DNA from: Oscillospiraceae bacterium
Lineage (GTDB): Bacteria > Bacillota > Clostridia > Oscillospirales > Ruminococcaceae
Assembly: GCA_017399625.1 (NCBI GenBank)
Contig: JAFQBT010000024.1
Coordinates: 1-35,006, forward strand
Direction of reading: 5' to 3'
Length of the DNA: 35,006 nt
The position numbers and the translations under genes were made by a program. Below, in pieces: positions 8,489 to 15,042 of the stretch; within the stretch, counting starts at the first letter, position 1, and each line of letters starts with the position of its first letter. The notes under the pieces are model-generated. The model was not told the DNA's origin, searched no databases, and saw only the letters and a program-made list of their open reading frames with translations.

Positions 8489-9067
8489 ATGGGAAAAGTA
8501 TTTTTTACAGGAGATTTGCATTTCGGACATGAAAATGTTATAGCTTTTGATGATAGGCCATTCAAATCTGTTGAAGATATGGATGCGGAACTAATCAAAA
8601 GATGGAATGCAAAAGTTGGCAAGGATGATTTGGTTTATGTGCTTGGTGATATGATTTGGAAAACTAGAAACAATGATGCGCATAAAATAATAAAAAGCCT
8701 TAACGGTCGAATAATCCTTATTAAGGGAAATCATGATGGATTTCTTATTAATTCAAAGGTTAAAGAAGCTCTTGCAGATGTAAAAGACTATGACGATATT
8801 TGCGTTACATTGGAAGATGGAACTGTAAGACGTTGTATTCTCTCTCATTATTTTATTCCTATGTATAACGGACATCGGAATAAAGCAATTCATTTACATG
8901 CACACTCTCATTGTTCAAAAGAGGCTATTTATGAAGTCGAATTTGCAAATTATCTCAATAAAATTGGGTGCAAAAACGAAATATATAACGTAGGTTGTAT
9001 GTATTGGAACTATGAACCTGTTACACTGGACGAGATATTAGCACAAAAGCAACCGGCTACATCATAA
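8489..9067 (+). CDS. second metallophosphoesterase
   Basis: A 192-residue protein. The motifs GDLHFGHEN (about residues 8-16), VLGDM, KGNHDG and HLHAHSHC identify a calcineurin-like phosphoesterase of the shorter phage/element type. It is only distantly similar to the gene before it, so this is not a recent duplication. I chose ATG 8489 because AGGAAGGA lies 9 bases upstream. The in-frame ATG at 8480 overlaps the upstream stop region and has almost no spacing from that site. The two phosphatases form a bicistron. A role in nucleotide turnover or host signalling is possible but unproven. Confidence 0.85.
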   Translation: MGKVFFTGDLHFGHENVIAFDDRPFKSVEDMDAELIKRWNAKVGKDDLVYVLGDMIWKTRNNDAHKIIKSLNGRIILIKGNHDGFLINSKVKEALADVKDYDDICVTLEDGTVRRCILSHYFIPMYNGHRNKAIHLHAHSHCSKEAIYEVEFANYLNKIGCKNEIYNVGCMYWNYEPVTLDEILAQKQPATS

Positions 9068-9115
9068 TTGATAAAGAAGATGCCAGATATGTTATTTGTA
9101 AATCGCCTATAATAT

Positions 9116-9187
9116 ACGAACAAAAGACGAAACAAACACGAAATATTTACGAAATACAGTTGTTTTTTTCGTTCCCTGTGATATAAT
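9116..9187 (+). promoter_or_regulatory. four ACGAA iterons in 11-bp phase plus promoter
   Basis: ACGAA occurs at 9116, 9127, 9138 and 9149, exactly 11 bp apart, with the inverted form TTCGT at 9168-9172. A TTGTTT -35 (9160-9165) and a TATAAT -10 (9182-9187), 16 bp apart, follow for the gene at 9209. That gene encodes an N-terminal XRE helix-turn-helix, so an autoregulatory operator array on one face of the helix is the natural reading. Confidence 0.65.
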
Positions 9188-9208
9188 AACATTAGGGAGG
9201 CGATGGCT

Positions 9209-10939
9209 ATGACATTAAAAGATTTAAGAAAATCCAAAGGTCTTAATCAAGCTGAATGTGCAAAGTATCTTGGAATGACCACAAGAAATTATCAAAACTA
9301 TGAAAATGATCCCGAAAAAGTTATCACTGCTAAATATAACGCTATTTATCAAAAAATAGAATCATATGGAATAAATATAGGCTCCAATGATAATAGTGAA
9401 AATGATTACTCATTTAATACAAACGTTGTAACCGGTGTTGGTCTTCAGGCATTTGCAAAAAGTGTAGCCAGATTTGATAGAAGAGATTGTTTCCGCACGT
9501 TGGAAAGATTTATTAAAGAATCTTATGATGGTAAAATATGTATTCTATACGGATTACGCAGAACCGGTAAAACCACTCTTTTATTCCAAATGATCGGTGA
9601 ACTTCCGGTAGAACAAACCGCTTATATCAAAGCACAAACTACCGACAATATGCTTCTTCTCAGAAAAGATCTGGATAAACTTTTCAAGCTTGGATATAAA
9701 TATGTTTTTATTGATGAAATAACATTACTTGCAGATTTCATTAATAATGCAGCTGTTCTCTCAGATATATTCGGTATGATGGGAATGAAAATTGTGGTAT
9801 CCGGAACAGATTCGCTCGGATTCGCAATGGCAAACAGAGATGAACTCTATGACAGAAATGTAACTATCCACACTTCGTTTATCCCTTTCAGAGAATATTC
9901 CCGCCTTCTCGGCATCAATTCGATAGATAAATATATCGAATATGGCGGTACTCTCAAAATGGAAAACATGAGCTTTGATGATCCCGATGCTCTGTTTGAT
10001 GAAGTATCTTTTAGAGATAATGAAAGCACAAGAAAATACATTGATACTGCTATCAGCAGAAACATTCAGCATACTCTCAAAAATGATCACTTTGGAGAAT
10101 ACTTTAATCAGCTGCGTGAACTTTACGATCAAGGCGAACTCACAAACGTAATTAACCGTATAGTTGAAAATTTGAACCACGACTTTCTGCTTCGTGTAGT
10201 TGAGGAAAAATTCAATTCACATGATTTTGGTTCTGCTAAAGATTTGCTTTTACATGAAAAGTCTTCTGAACGTGCAAATGCTCTTTACGAAGTTGATAAA
10301 GAATCCATTATTGATCGTTTGAAAGCTATTATAGAAGTTAAAGAAAAAAGCGAAACCAAAATCAATGTTACTCAAGAACATGTAAATAAAGTTAAAAAAT
10401 ATCTGCATATGCTCGATTTGATTGTATCCTGCACAGATAAATATGAAGATGGCACTTGCAAAGAACATGTTGTTTTTTGTCAACCCGGAATGCGCTATTC
10501 AATAGCAAAAGCTCTTGTTTATTCCTTGATACAGGATGAGTACTTCAAATCCATATCAATAGTAGATAAAGAATACATTATCAATAAAATTCTTGATGAT
10601 GTCAAAGGACGAATGCTTGAAGATATTGTACTTCTTGAAACACAAAAATCCTCTTCACGTGATACAGAAACCTTCAAATTCAAGTTCGATCTCGGTGGCG
10701 AATATGATATGGTGGTCTGCGATAAAGCTACTTTGACAAGCAAAATATTTGAAATAAAACACAGCGATAAAATCGTAGAACAACAAACTCGTTTCCTTCG
10801 TGATGATGAGAAATGTGCTCTTATTGAACACAGATTCGGAACAATTGGAGGTAAATATGTTCTTTACCGCGGTAAAACAACAAGGGCAGACGGCATTCAA
10901 TATCTTAATGTTGAAGAATACTTAAATTCTTTATCCTAA
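9209..10939 (+). CDS. XRE-HTH / AAA+ ATPase / PD-(D/E)XK-like fusion protein
   Basis: A 576-residue protein. Residues 1-50 form an XRE-type helix-turn-helix (LRKSKGLNQAECAKYLG). Residues about 108-205 are a P-loop ATPase with Walker A GLRRTGKT (115-122), Walker B VFIDE (D169-E170) and a VVSGTD sensor strand. The ATPase resembles the AAA_14/DUF4143 group. The C-terminus has a nuclease-like core, GGEYDMVV with D500 and FEIKHS with E515 and K517. The start is ATG 9209, 8 bases after GGGAGG; ATG 9203 is too close. An autoregulated stand-alone defence or element-maintenance protein is possible. The nuclease assignment rests on few residues. Confidence 0.75.
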   Translation: MTLKDLRKSKGLNQAECAKYLGMTTRNYQNYENDPEKVITAKYNAIYQKIESYGINIGSNDNSENDYSFNTNVVTGVGLQAFAKSVARFDRRDCFRTLERFIKESYDGKICILYGLRRTGKTTLLFQMIGELPVEQTAYIKAQTTDNMLLLRKDLDKLFKLGYKYVFIDEITLLADFINNAAVLSDIFGMMGMKIVVSGTDSLGFAMANRDELYDRNVTIHTSFIPFREYSRLLGINSIDKYIEYGGTLKMENMSFDDPDALFDEVSFRDNESTRKYIDTAISRNIQHTLKNDHFGEYFNQLRELYDQGELTNVINRIVENLNHDFLLRVVEEKFNSHDFGSAKDLLLHEKSSERANALYEVDKESIIDRLKAIIEVKEKSETKINVTQEHVNKVKKYLHMLDLIVSCTDKYEDGTCKEHVVFCQPGMRYSIAKALVYSLIQDEYFKSISIVDKEYIINKILDDVKGRMLEDIVLLETQKSSSRDTETFKFKFDLGGEYDMVVCDKATLTSKIFEIKHSDKIVEQQTRFLRDDEKCALIEHRFGTIGGKYVLYRGKTTRADGIQYLNVEEYLNSLS

Positions 10940-10941
10940 TT

Positions 10942-10973
10942 ATAAAACCTACGGTTATTGCCGTAGGTTTTAT
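10942..10973 (+). terminator. intrinsic terminator
   Basis: A 13-bp stem, ATAAAACCTACGG with its complement, has a 6-base loop and lies just after the stop of the AAA+ fusion gene. The T-rich 3' arm completes a typical terminator. Confidence 0.85.
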
Positions 10974-11038
10974 TTATAAATCGTACATTCGCAAATTATA
11001 TCTCCCTGTGCTAAACTTTAGCACAGGGAGGTGTTTTT
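10971..11038 (+). promoter_or_regulatory. second copy of the SD-hiding leader hairpin
   Basis: CTCCCTGTGCTAAA (11002-11015), one central C, and TTTAGCACAGGGAG (11017-11030) form a perfect dyad. The 3' arm holds the GGGAGG ribosome binding site of the ATG at 11039. The bases before the hairpin (TCGTACATTCGCAAATTA) also align with those before the hairpin at 7667, so the whole leader of about 70 bases is a related copy and not only a similar stem. Confidence 0.78.
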
Positions 11039-11341
11039 ATGAAAAATTTTATAGAAGAACTCTTTTATGACAACATAAAACCACAAGAAAAAAGTATAAG
11101 GCGCAGCGATCTTTGCAAAGAAGAATTACAGTTGCTTCATGAACATGAACAACATCTTTTATGCAACCTTCCAAATGAATTAAAATCAGAATTTATTGAG
11201 TATGCAGACATTTGGGGCATAATAAATGGAAAAACCGTTTTAGAAGGTTTCACATCAGGATTTAAACTTGGTGCAAATTTTGCAACAGACACCTTCGGTG
11301 ATAATAAATGTTTATTAAAAACATTTACAGAAGAAAAATAG
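11039..11341 (+). CDS. small DUF6809-like protein
   Basis: A 100-residue soluble protein beginning MKNFIEELFYDNIKPQEKS, with a helical middle and an INGKTVLEGFTSGFKLGA segment. That pattern (short N-terminal IEEL-Y-N-I, then I-NG-...-F--GF-LGA) recalls the DUF6809 proteins often carried by conjugative elements of gut clostridia. No catalytic motif is visible and no function is known. It has its own leader hairpin, and translation must start at 11039 because GGGAGGTG lies 5-6 bases upstream. Confidence 0.65.
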   Translation: MKNFIEELFYDNIKPQEKSIRRSDLCKEELQLLHEHEQHLLCNLPNELKSEFIEYADIWGIINGKTVLEGFTSGFKLGANFATDTFGDNKCLLKTFTEEK

Positions 11342-11357
11342 AACCAATAATGAAAAT

Positions 11358-11386
11358 TTGACATTAACTCCTTTATGGCTTAAAAT
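11358..11386 (+). promoter_or_regulatory. sigma-A type promoter
   Basis: Consensus -35 TTGACA (11358-11363), a 17-bp spacer and -10 TAAAAT (11381-11386) lie 30 bases before the ATG of the next gene. A TATAAT at 11386-11391 overlaps it but has too long a spacer. Confidence 0.7.
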
Positions 11387-11415
11387 ATAATATAATATAT
11401 TTAAAGGAGAGCACG

Positions 11416-11829
11416 ATGAGTTTCATTGTTACACATTACAGTCAACTGAATAAACCTCTGGAATCATACATAGCTGTTGGCGGAAAAAGTAGCATGACTA
11501 CTGTAAAAGCGCTTTGGGATCCATCTTCTCCTCAAAGTTTGATTTCTGCTGAAACAATAGATTTGATAAATCCTCTCCAAAAAAGCAAAGAAAAGTTCGT
11601 TTCAAAGGATATTATTATTGAAAAAGAATTCTTTTCTGTAAGCGTTTCTTTATCAGATGAAATTACTTTTATTGATGTTTCTTTTATGAAAGCTGATTTA
11701 TCAGAAAAGAAAGTCGATATCGTTATCGGAAATGATATTATCTCTCGCGGTTGTTTCGAGATAATAAATTACGATAGCCTTGTAGAATTCAGTTTCAGCA
11801 TTCCACCCAAAGATGAAATCATAAACTAA
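11416..11829 (+). CDS. retropepsin-like fold protein with an altered active-site loop
   Basis: A 137-residue protein. The C-terminal half, DIVIGNDIISRGCFEIINYD ending in FSFSIPP, matches the retroviral-type aspartic protease domains found in Firmicutes elements. There an IGMDI-x-GDF-x-(T/I)N block follows an N-terminal DTGA active site. Here the expected position reads LWDPSSPQSLIS (Asp35), so the Asp is kept but the Thr-Gly is replaced by Pro-Ser. Protease activity is therefore doubtful. It has a strong promoter of its own and an AAAGGAG site. Its role is unknown. Confidence 0.6.
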   Translation: MSFIVTHYSQLNKPLESYIAVGGKSSMTTVKALWDPSSPQSLISAETIDLINPLQKSKEKFVSKDIIIEKEFFSVSVSLSDEITFIDVSFMKADLSEKKVDIVIGNDIISRGCFEIINYDSLVEFSFSIPPKDEIIN

Positions 11830-11831
11830 TG

Positions 11832-11868
11832 AAAAGAAGGTTCTGCTTTTCAAACAGAACCTTCTTTT
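11832..11868. terminator. bidirectional terminator overlapping the yolD 3' end
   Basis: A 14-bp stem (11832-11845 with 11855-11868) has a 9-base loop and a T-run on the plus side. It serves the retropepsin-like gene. The right arm also encodes the last residues (KKEGSV) of the YolD-like protein on the minus strand, whose stop falls in the loop. Confidence 0.8.
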
Positions 11869-12278
11869 TTTATATCTGTAATCGTATTAATATCAAGTAT
11901 AGTTTCACCTTCAAACACCACTACTCCATTCACCTCATCAATCCTCCTCACTCTTCCGGTCACAGTAACATACTCCCCGCCCTCTTTCCTCTCATCCGGC
12001 TGAAAGTAGGTTATGGTAACTTCCGGACGCTCCTTTATGTGCTCCTGAATGAAGTTGAGTTTTGCGTTGAGTTCTTCCATCTCATACTCGCTCAGTTCGA
12101 TTCTGCGGTCGGTGAGCCTTGCGGTTTCCTCAATGGATTCTTCGTAACCGGTCAGCGCCGCAAACGGAGCGAACTGCGCCGCGCGGTTCATTCTTGACAT
12201 TCTCGGATGTTTCTTCGATGTAGGGTGTTGTCTGTTGATTACGTCGTCGTATCTGTGACATTCCATTCGGTCATTCAT
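11850..12278 (-). CDS. YolD-like protein
   Basis: A 142-residue protein with the YolD-like pattern: RMSRMNRAAQFAPFAAL (about residues 26-42), a helical middle rich in Glu, then a beta-rich C-terminus VTITYFQPDERKEGGEYVTV and VVFEGETILDINTI. YolD-like proteins are usually encoded beside Y-family polymerases (YqjW/UvrX type) in Firmicutes and their elements, and probably assist or regulate them. The start overlaps the stop of the small Cys-rich gene by 4 bases (ATGA), so the two are coupled. The matching polymerase gene lies 5 kb upstream on the same strand, separated by inserted modules. Confidence 0.85.
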   Translation of the reverse strand: MNDRMECHRYDDVINRQHPTSKKHPRMSRMNRAAQFAPFAALTGYEESIEETARLTDRRIELSEYEMEELNAKLNFIQEHIKERPEVTITYFQPDERKEGGEYVTVTGRVRRIDEVNGVVVFEGETILDINTITDIKKEGSV

Positions 12279-12478
12279 GCAGAATCACCCCGTTTTCTCT
12301 TTGCGTTGAGGATCATGCACCCATAGTAACATTTCCATCCCTGTTCTTTTGGTCTGCGGCAGATCCCCAATAGTTCACAGTGCCAGCAACCCTTTGGCAG
12401 ACCCTCGTACTTTTTCTTCTCCTCTCTGTATTCTTTACTATCCCCAAAAATTATCCCCAGGAACCTTTTCACTAACAT
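12275..12478 (-). CDS. small Cys-rich protein of the Y-polymerase operon
   Basis: A 67-residue protein of unknown function. It has a basic N-terminus (MLVKRFLGIIFG) and then a cysteine cluster: Cys31, His33, Cys34, Cys40, Cys50 and Cys54, which could bind a metal. The start follows GGGAGG by 7 bases. The 4-base overlap with the YolD-like gene and the typical polymerase/small-protein/YolD order support a real gene. Its first nine codons and leader are duplicated 1.8 kb away, at 14295-14322, in a dead copy. Confidence 0.7.
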   Translation of the reverse strand: MLVKRFLGIIFGDSKEYREEKKKYEGLPKGCWHCELLGICRRPKEQGWKCYYGCMILNAKRKRGDSA

Positions 12479-12570
12479 GGTAAAGCCTCCCGGTTATTAA
12501 ATTAAAGTATCTTAACTTGATTTTTCTTCCGCAAAAGATTATTCTTAATAGCGGAAAGGCCGTGATTTTT
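12451..12570. repeat. junction repeat copy A (120 bp)
   Basis: This segment aligns without gaps to 14295-14414 at about 90% identity by eye. It runs from inside the small Cys-rich gene, across its ribosome binding site, through the TetR promoter to the TetR start codon. The similarity continues into both TetR coding sequences. Confidence 0.85.
12517..12556 (+). promoter_or_regulatory. promoter and dyad upstream of the first array TetR
   Basis: TTGATT (12517-12522) and TATTCT (12540-12545), 17 bp apart, form a plausible promoter. The inverted repeat TTCCGC (12527-12532) with GCGGAA (12551-12556) brackets the -10. Both are kept in the second copy near 14371-14400, with one arm reduced to five pairs. 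Autoregulation by the TetR protein is inferred. Confidence 0.5.
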
Positions 12571-13098
12571 ATGAATTCAAAAGAAAAAATCATTGAAAAA
12601 TATATTGAACTGGTGCTCAGAAAGAAATCTCCCGAGATTTCCGTTACGGAAATCTGCGAAGAAACTGGAATCTGCAGAAAAACATTTTATCGCCATTTCC
12701 GCGACCGTTACGCCATAATCGAGGATATTTTTGTAAACGATATCGAAGTTCCTCTTCGTATGTGCCTTCGGATAAACGCAGGTAACGATTATTATGTTCA
12801 GATGATTTATCAAAGTTTTCTTACAAAAAAGGATTTTTATATCATTGCCATTCGCGAAGAAGGAAACAACTCCCTTTTTGAAAATATCATCTCAAAACTT
12901 ATGGTGCTCAACTACGAAGAACTTCCGCAGATAGGCTGGAACGGCGCGGAACTTGAGTATCTTTCATACAAATTTGCAACGACACAAGCCTTTCTTCTCC
13001 GGAAATGGATCCGCGGCGGAATGAAGGAATCCCCAGAATTTATGGCTCGAATTTATTTAACAGGCCTTCCTGACAGGAGTATGCTACATAATCCATGA
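12571..13098 (+). CDS. TetR family regulator (array module 1)
   Basis: A 175-residue TetR-type protein starting MNSKEKIIEKYIELVL. The helix-turn-helix is in ISVTEICEETGICRKTFYRH at about residues 24-43. The rest is a helical ligand domain with DYYVQMIYQSFLTKKDFYIIAI. It is a close paralogue of the TetR at 14415 over its whole length, ending with the same SPEFMA(R/K)IYL motif. I chose ATG 12571 over the upstream frame because the duplicated leader ends exactly there. It lies directly before a zinc dehydrogenase in the same direction. It probably represses that gene and itself. Confidence 0.85.
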   Translation: MNSKEKIIEKYIELVLRKKSPEISVTEICEETGICRKTFYRHFRDRYAIIEDIFVNDIEVPLRMCLRINAGNDYYVQMIYQSFLTKKDFYIIAIREEGNNSLFENIISKLMVLNYEELPQIGWNGAELEYLSYKFATTQAFLLRKWIRGGMKESPEFMARIYLTGLPDRSMLHNP

Positions 13099-13100
13099 AA

Positions 13101-13119
13101 TGTGTCTTTTAATGACACA
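13101..13119. promoter_or_regulatory. 19-bp dyad after the TetR stop (candidate operator)
   Basis: TGTGTC and GACACA flank a 7-base centre, immediately after the TetR stop. A dyad of the same length and shape (TGTGnnTTTTnnTGnCACA) follows the paralogous TetR at 14945-14963. There is no T-run, so a terminator is unlikely. Confidence 0.5.
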
Positions 13120-13169
13120 TACTCTCGTTAATGTCCGTTATATTCTTGATGCTTCAATGTTATACTTGT

Positions 13170-13200
13170 GTTAAACCGTAAAAATATTAACGGATTTAAC
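13170..13200. promoter_or_regulatory. inverted repeat just upstream of the zinc dehydrogenase
   Basis: GTTAAACCGT (13170-13179) and ACGGATTTAAC (13190-13200) form a 10-bp inverted repeat with one bulged A and a 10-base centre. It ends 2 bases before the AAGGAGG of the dehydrogenase gene, a good place for a repressor site. Confidence 0.5.
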
Positions 13201-13216
13201 TCAAGGAGGCAATTTT

Positions 13217-14242
13217 ATGGAAGGCATGATGAAATGCGGTATCTACAAAGGTATCAAACAAGTTGCAATTGAAGAAAGACCTATTCCCCAGATCGGACCG
13301 AAAGACGTTCTCGTAAAAGTTCTCAGAGCAGGTATCTGCGGTTCCGACACCGGCGCATATCTCCACGGCGGTATGTATTACGGCGTTGCAGACAACGCTG
13401 AATTCGGTCACGAAATGGTCGGTAAAATCGTTGAAAAAGGCGAAGAAGTCGAAGGTATCGAACTCGAAGACATTGTTTTCGTTGAACCCACCTGCGCAAA
13501 GAAAAAAGGCATTTATGTTGCAGATATGTGCGGCGGTTTCTCCGAATATGTAAACGTTGAAGACGCAAAAGTAAACCATAACATTTATATCTGGAACAAA
13601 GACGTAAACCTTGATGAAGCAGTTCTTGCAGAACCTCTCGCAGTAGGTACCAACGGCGTTATCATGGAAGAACCCGGCCTTGACGAAAAAGTTGTTGTTC
13701 TCGGCGCAGGCACCATCGGTCTTTCCGCAGCAGCAGGACTCATCGCAAGAGGTCTTAAAAACGTTGCTGTTGTTGATATCAACGAAACCCGCCTTGAAAT
13801 GGCAAAACAGCTCGGCGCAATCGCAATCAACGGAAAAGACGGCGATCTTCATGAACAGCTTATCAACGTTTTCGGTTCTTTCCCGGGATATCATCCCCAG
13901 CCCGACGTTGATATGTACGTTGATGCAGCAGGCGCACCCGCTCTTCTTTCCCAGACCTTTAACTTTGCGCGCGAAGGCAGCAGATACGTTGTTCTTTCCG
14001 TTTATGGCGGAAACCTTGAAATCAACCCCGGCATGTTCATCAGAAGCCAGGCAAAAATCTATGGTTCCCGCGGATATATGCCCAAAACCATTGTTGAAGT
14101 CATGGACCACATCACCAACAAAAAGACCCCTATCGGCCTTCTCGTAACCAAAAAATACAAACCTTCCGAATTCGTTGAAGCAATGGAAGAAGCCGCTTCC
14201 GGCAGACAGGTAAAAGTTGTTATCGACTACGAAATGGAATAA
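13217..14242 (+). CDS. zinc-dependent medium-chain alcohol/polyol dehydrogenase
   Basis: A 341-residue MDR-superfamily enzyme of the threonine dehydrogenase/sorbitol dehydrogenase group. Catalytic zinc ligands are visible as Cys41 in AGICGSD and His65-Glu66 in FGHEM. The Rossmann motif VVLGAGTIGL begins near residue 160, followed by VVDINETRLEMA. The four-cysteine structural zinc loop is not present in its usual form. The substrate should be a secondary alcohol or polyol, but which one is unknown. AAGGAGG lies 7 bases upstream. The codons are markedly more C-rich at third positions than in the neighbouring accessory genes, as in highly expressed genes. Confidence 0.88.
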   Translation: MEGMMKCGIYKGIKQVAIEERPIPQIGPKDVLVKVLRAGICGSDTGAYLHGGMYYGVADNAEFGHEMVGKIVEKGEEVEGIELEDIVFVEPTCAKKKGIYVADMCGGFSEYVNVEDAKVNHNIYIWNKDVNLDEAVLAEPLAVGTNGVIMEEPGLDEKVVVLGAGTIGLSAAAGLIARGLKNVAVVDINETRLEMAKQLGAIAINGKDGDLHEQLINVFGSFPGYHPQPDVDMYVDAAGAPALLSQTFNFAREGSRYVVLSVYGGNLEINPGMFIRSQAKIYGSRGYMPKTIVEVMDHITNKKTPIGLLVTKKYKPSEFVEAMEEAASGRQVKVVIDYEME

Positions 14243-14261
14243 TAAATACCCCAATCTGCGT

Positions 14262-14294
14262 AAGAAAGTCCCCGGCTCTGCCGGGGATTTTCTT
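14262..14294. terminator. terminator T1 after the zinc dehydrogenase
   Basis: A 15-bp stem around CCCCGGC-TCT-GCCGGGG ends in TTTTCTT. The same hairpin type, preceded by AAATACCCC, follows the SDR genes at 15832 and 17431. The one at 17431 abuts the Y-polymerase stop, so this may be a copied polymerase terminator. Confidence 0.85.
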
Positions 14295-14322
14295 TTATCC
14301 CCAGTAACCTTTTCACTGACAT
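14295..14322 (-). pseudogene. remnant of the small Cys-rich gene's 5' end
   Basis: On the minus strand an ATG at 14322 with a GGGAGG leader encodes MSVKRLLGI, matching MLVKRFLGI of the intact gene at 12478. It then runs into terminator T1. The remaining 58 codons, including the cysteine cluster, are absent. Confidence 0.75.
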
Positions 14323-14414
14323 GGTAAAGCCTCCCAGTTGTTAAATTAAAATACCACAACTTGATTTTTCTTCCGCAAAAGGTTATCCTTAATAACGGAA
14401 AGGCCGTGATTTTT
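14295..14414. repeat. junction repeat copy B (120 bp)
   Basis: Counterpart of 12451-12570. It joins directly onto terminator T1 on its left and runs into the second TetR start codon on its right. Confidence 0.85.
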
Positions 14415-14936
14415 ATGAATTCAAAAGAAAAAATCATCGAAAAATATATCGAACTGGTGCTCGAAAAAAGAACACCGGATATTTCCGTTACTGAAATCTG
14501 CGAAGAACTGGGTATCGGCAGAAGGACTTTCTATAACCATTTCCGCGACAGATATGCCATTATCGAAGAAATATATCTCAGGGATATCGAACTTCCCATC
14601 CGTATGAGTCTTAACGTAAACGCTGTAAACGAATATTACGTGCAGACTGTTTATCAGAGCTTTTTGTTAAAAAAAGATTTTTACTGCATCGCTATAAAAG
14701 AGGAAGGTGCAAACTCCCTCTATGAAAACATCGTAAAAAGACTCTCTATTCTGACCGAAGAATCGCTTACAAAAATGGGAAAAAGCGAAAAAGAAAAATA
14801 CTATCTCTCATACAAATTTGCTGTAACTATGGCTTCTCTTATAAATCTCTGGATGAAAAACGGAATGCAGGAATCTCCGGAATTCATGGCAAAAATATAT
14901 CTTGAAACCCTTCCCCACAGAGAATTGGCACAATAG
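14415..14936 (+). CDS. TetR family regulator (array module 2)
   Basis: A 173-residue paralogue of the TetR at 12571. It has the same first 16 residues, the helix-turn-helix in ISVTEICEELGIGRRTFYNH, the same EYYVQTVYQSFLLKKDFY block and the same end motif. Divergence is spread through the ligand domain. That fits a duplication followed by adaptation to a different ligand or to a different partner gene. The gene downstream in the same direction is an SDR rather than a zinc dehydrogenase. So the regulator was duplicated while the enzyme beside it differs in family. Confidence 0.85.
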   Translation: MNSKEKIIEKYIELVLEKRTPDISVTEICEELGIGRRTFYNHFRDRYAIIEEIYLRDIELPIRMSLNVNAVNEYYVQTVYQSFLLKKDFYCIAIKEEGANSLYENIVKRLSILTEESLTKMGKSEKEKYYLSYKFAVTMASLINLWMKNGMQESPEFMAKIYLETLPHRELAQ

Positions 14937-14944
14937 TTTTTATC

Positions 14945-14969
14945 TGTGCATTTTTTTGGCACACTGTGC
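14945..14969. promoter_or_regulatory. dyads after the TetR stop, upstream of SDR (candidate operator)
   Basis: TGTGC (14945-14949) pairs with GCACA (14959-14963), giving a 19-bp dyad like the one at 13101. GCACA-C-TGTGC (14959-14969) forms a second, tighter palindrome sharing a half-site. A TATAAT -10 for the SDR gene follows at 15005-15010. Confidence 0.5.
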
Positions 14970-15042
14970 GAAATATGCATCTTCTTCCTGTTATTTTTTT
15001 GATATATAATTAATGTATCCAAAAAACAAGGAGGAAAACACT

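Noticed and set aside
13196-14437. Long open frame antisense to the zinc dehydrogenase
   Set aside because: It mirrors codon bias of the real gene, is Phe/Val/Asp/Cys-rich without family motifs, and crosses terminator T1.
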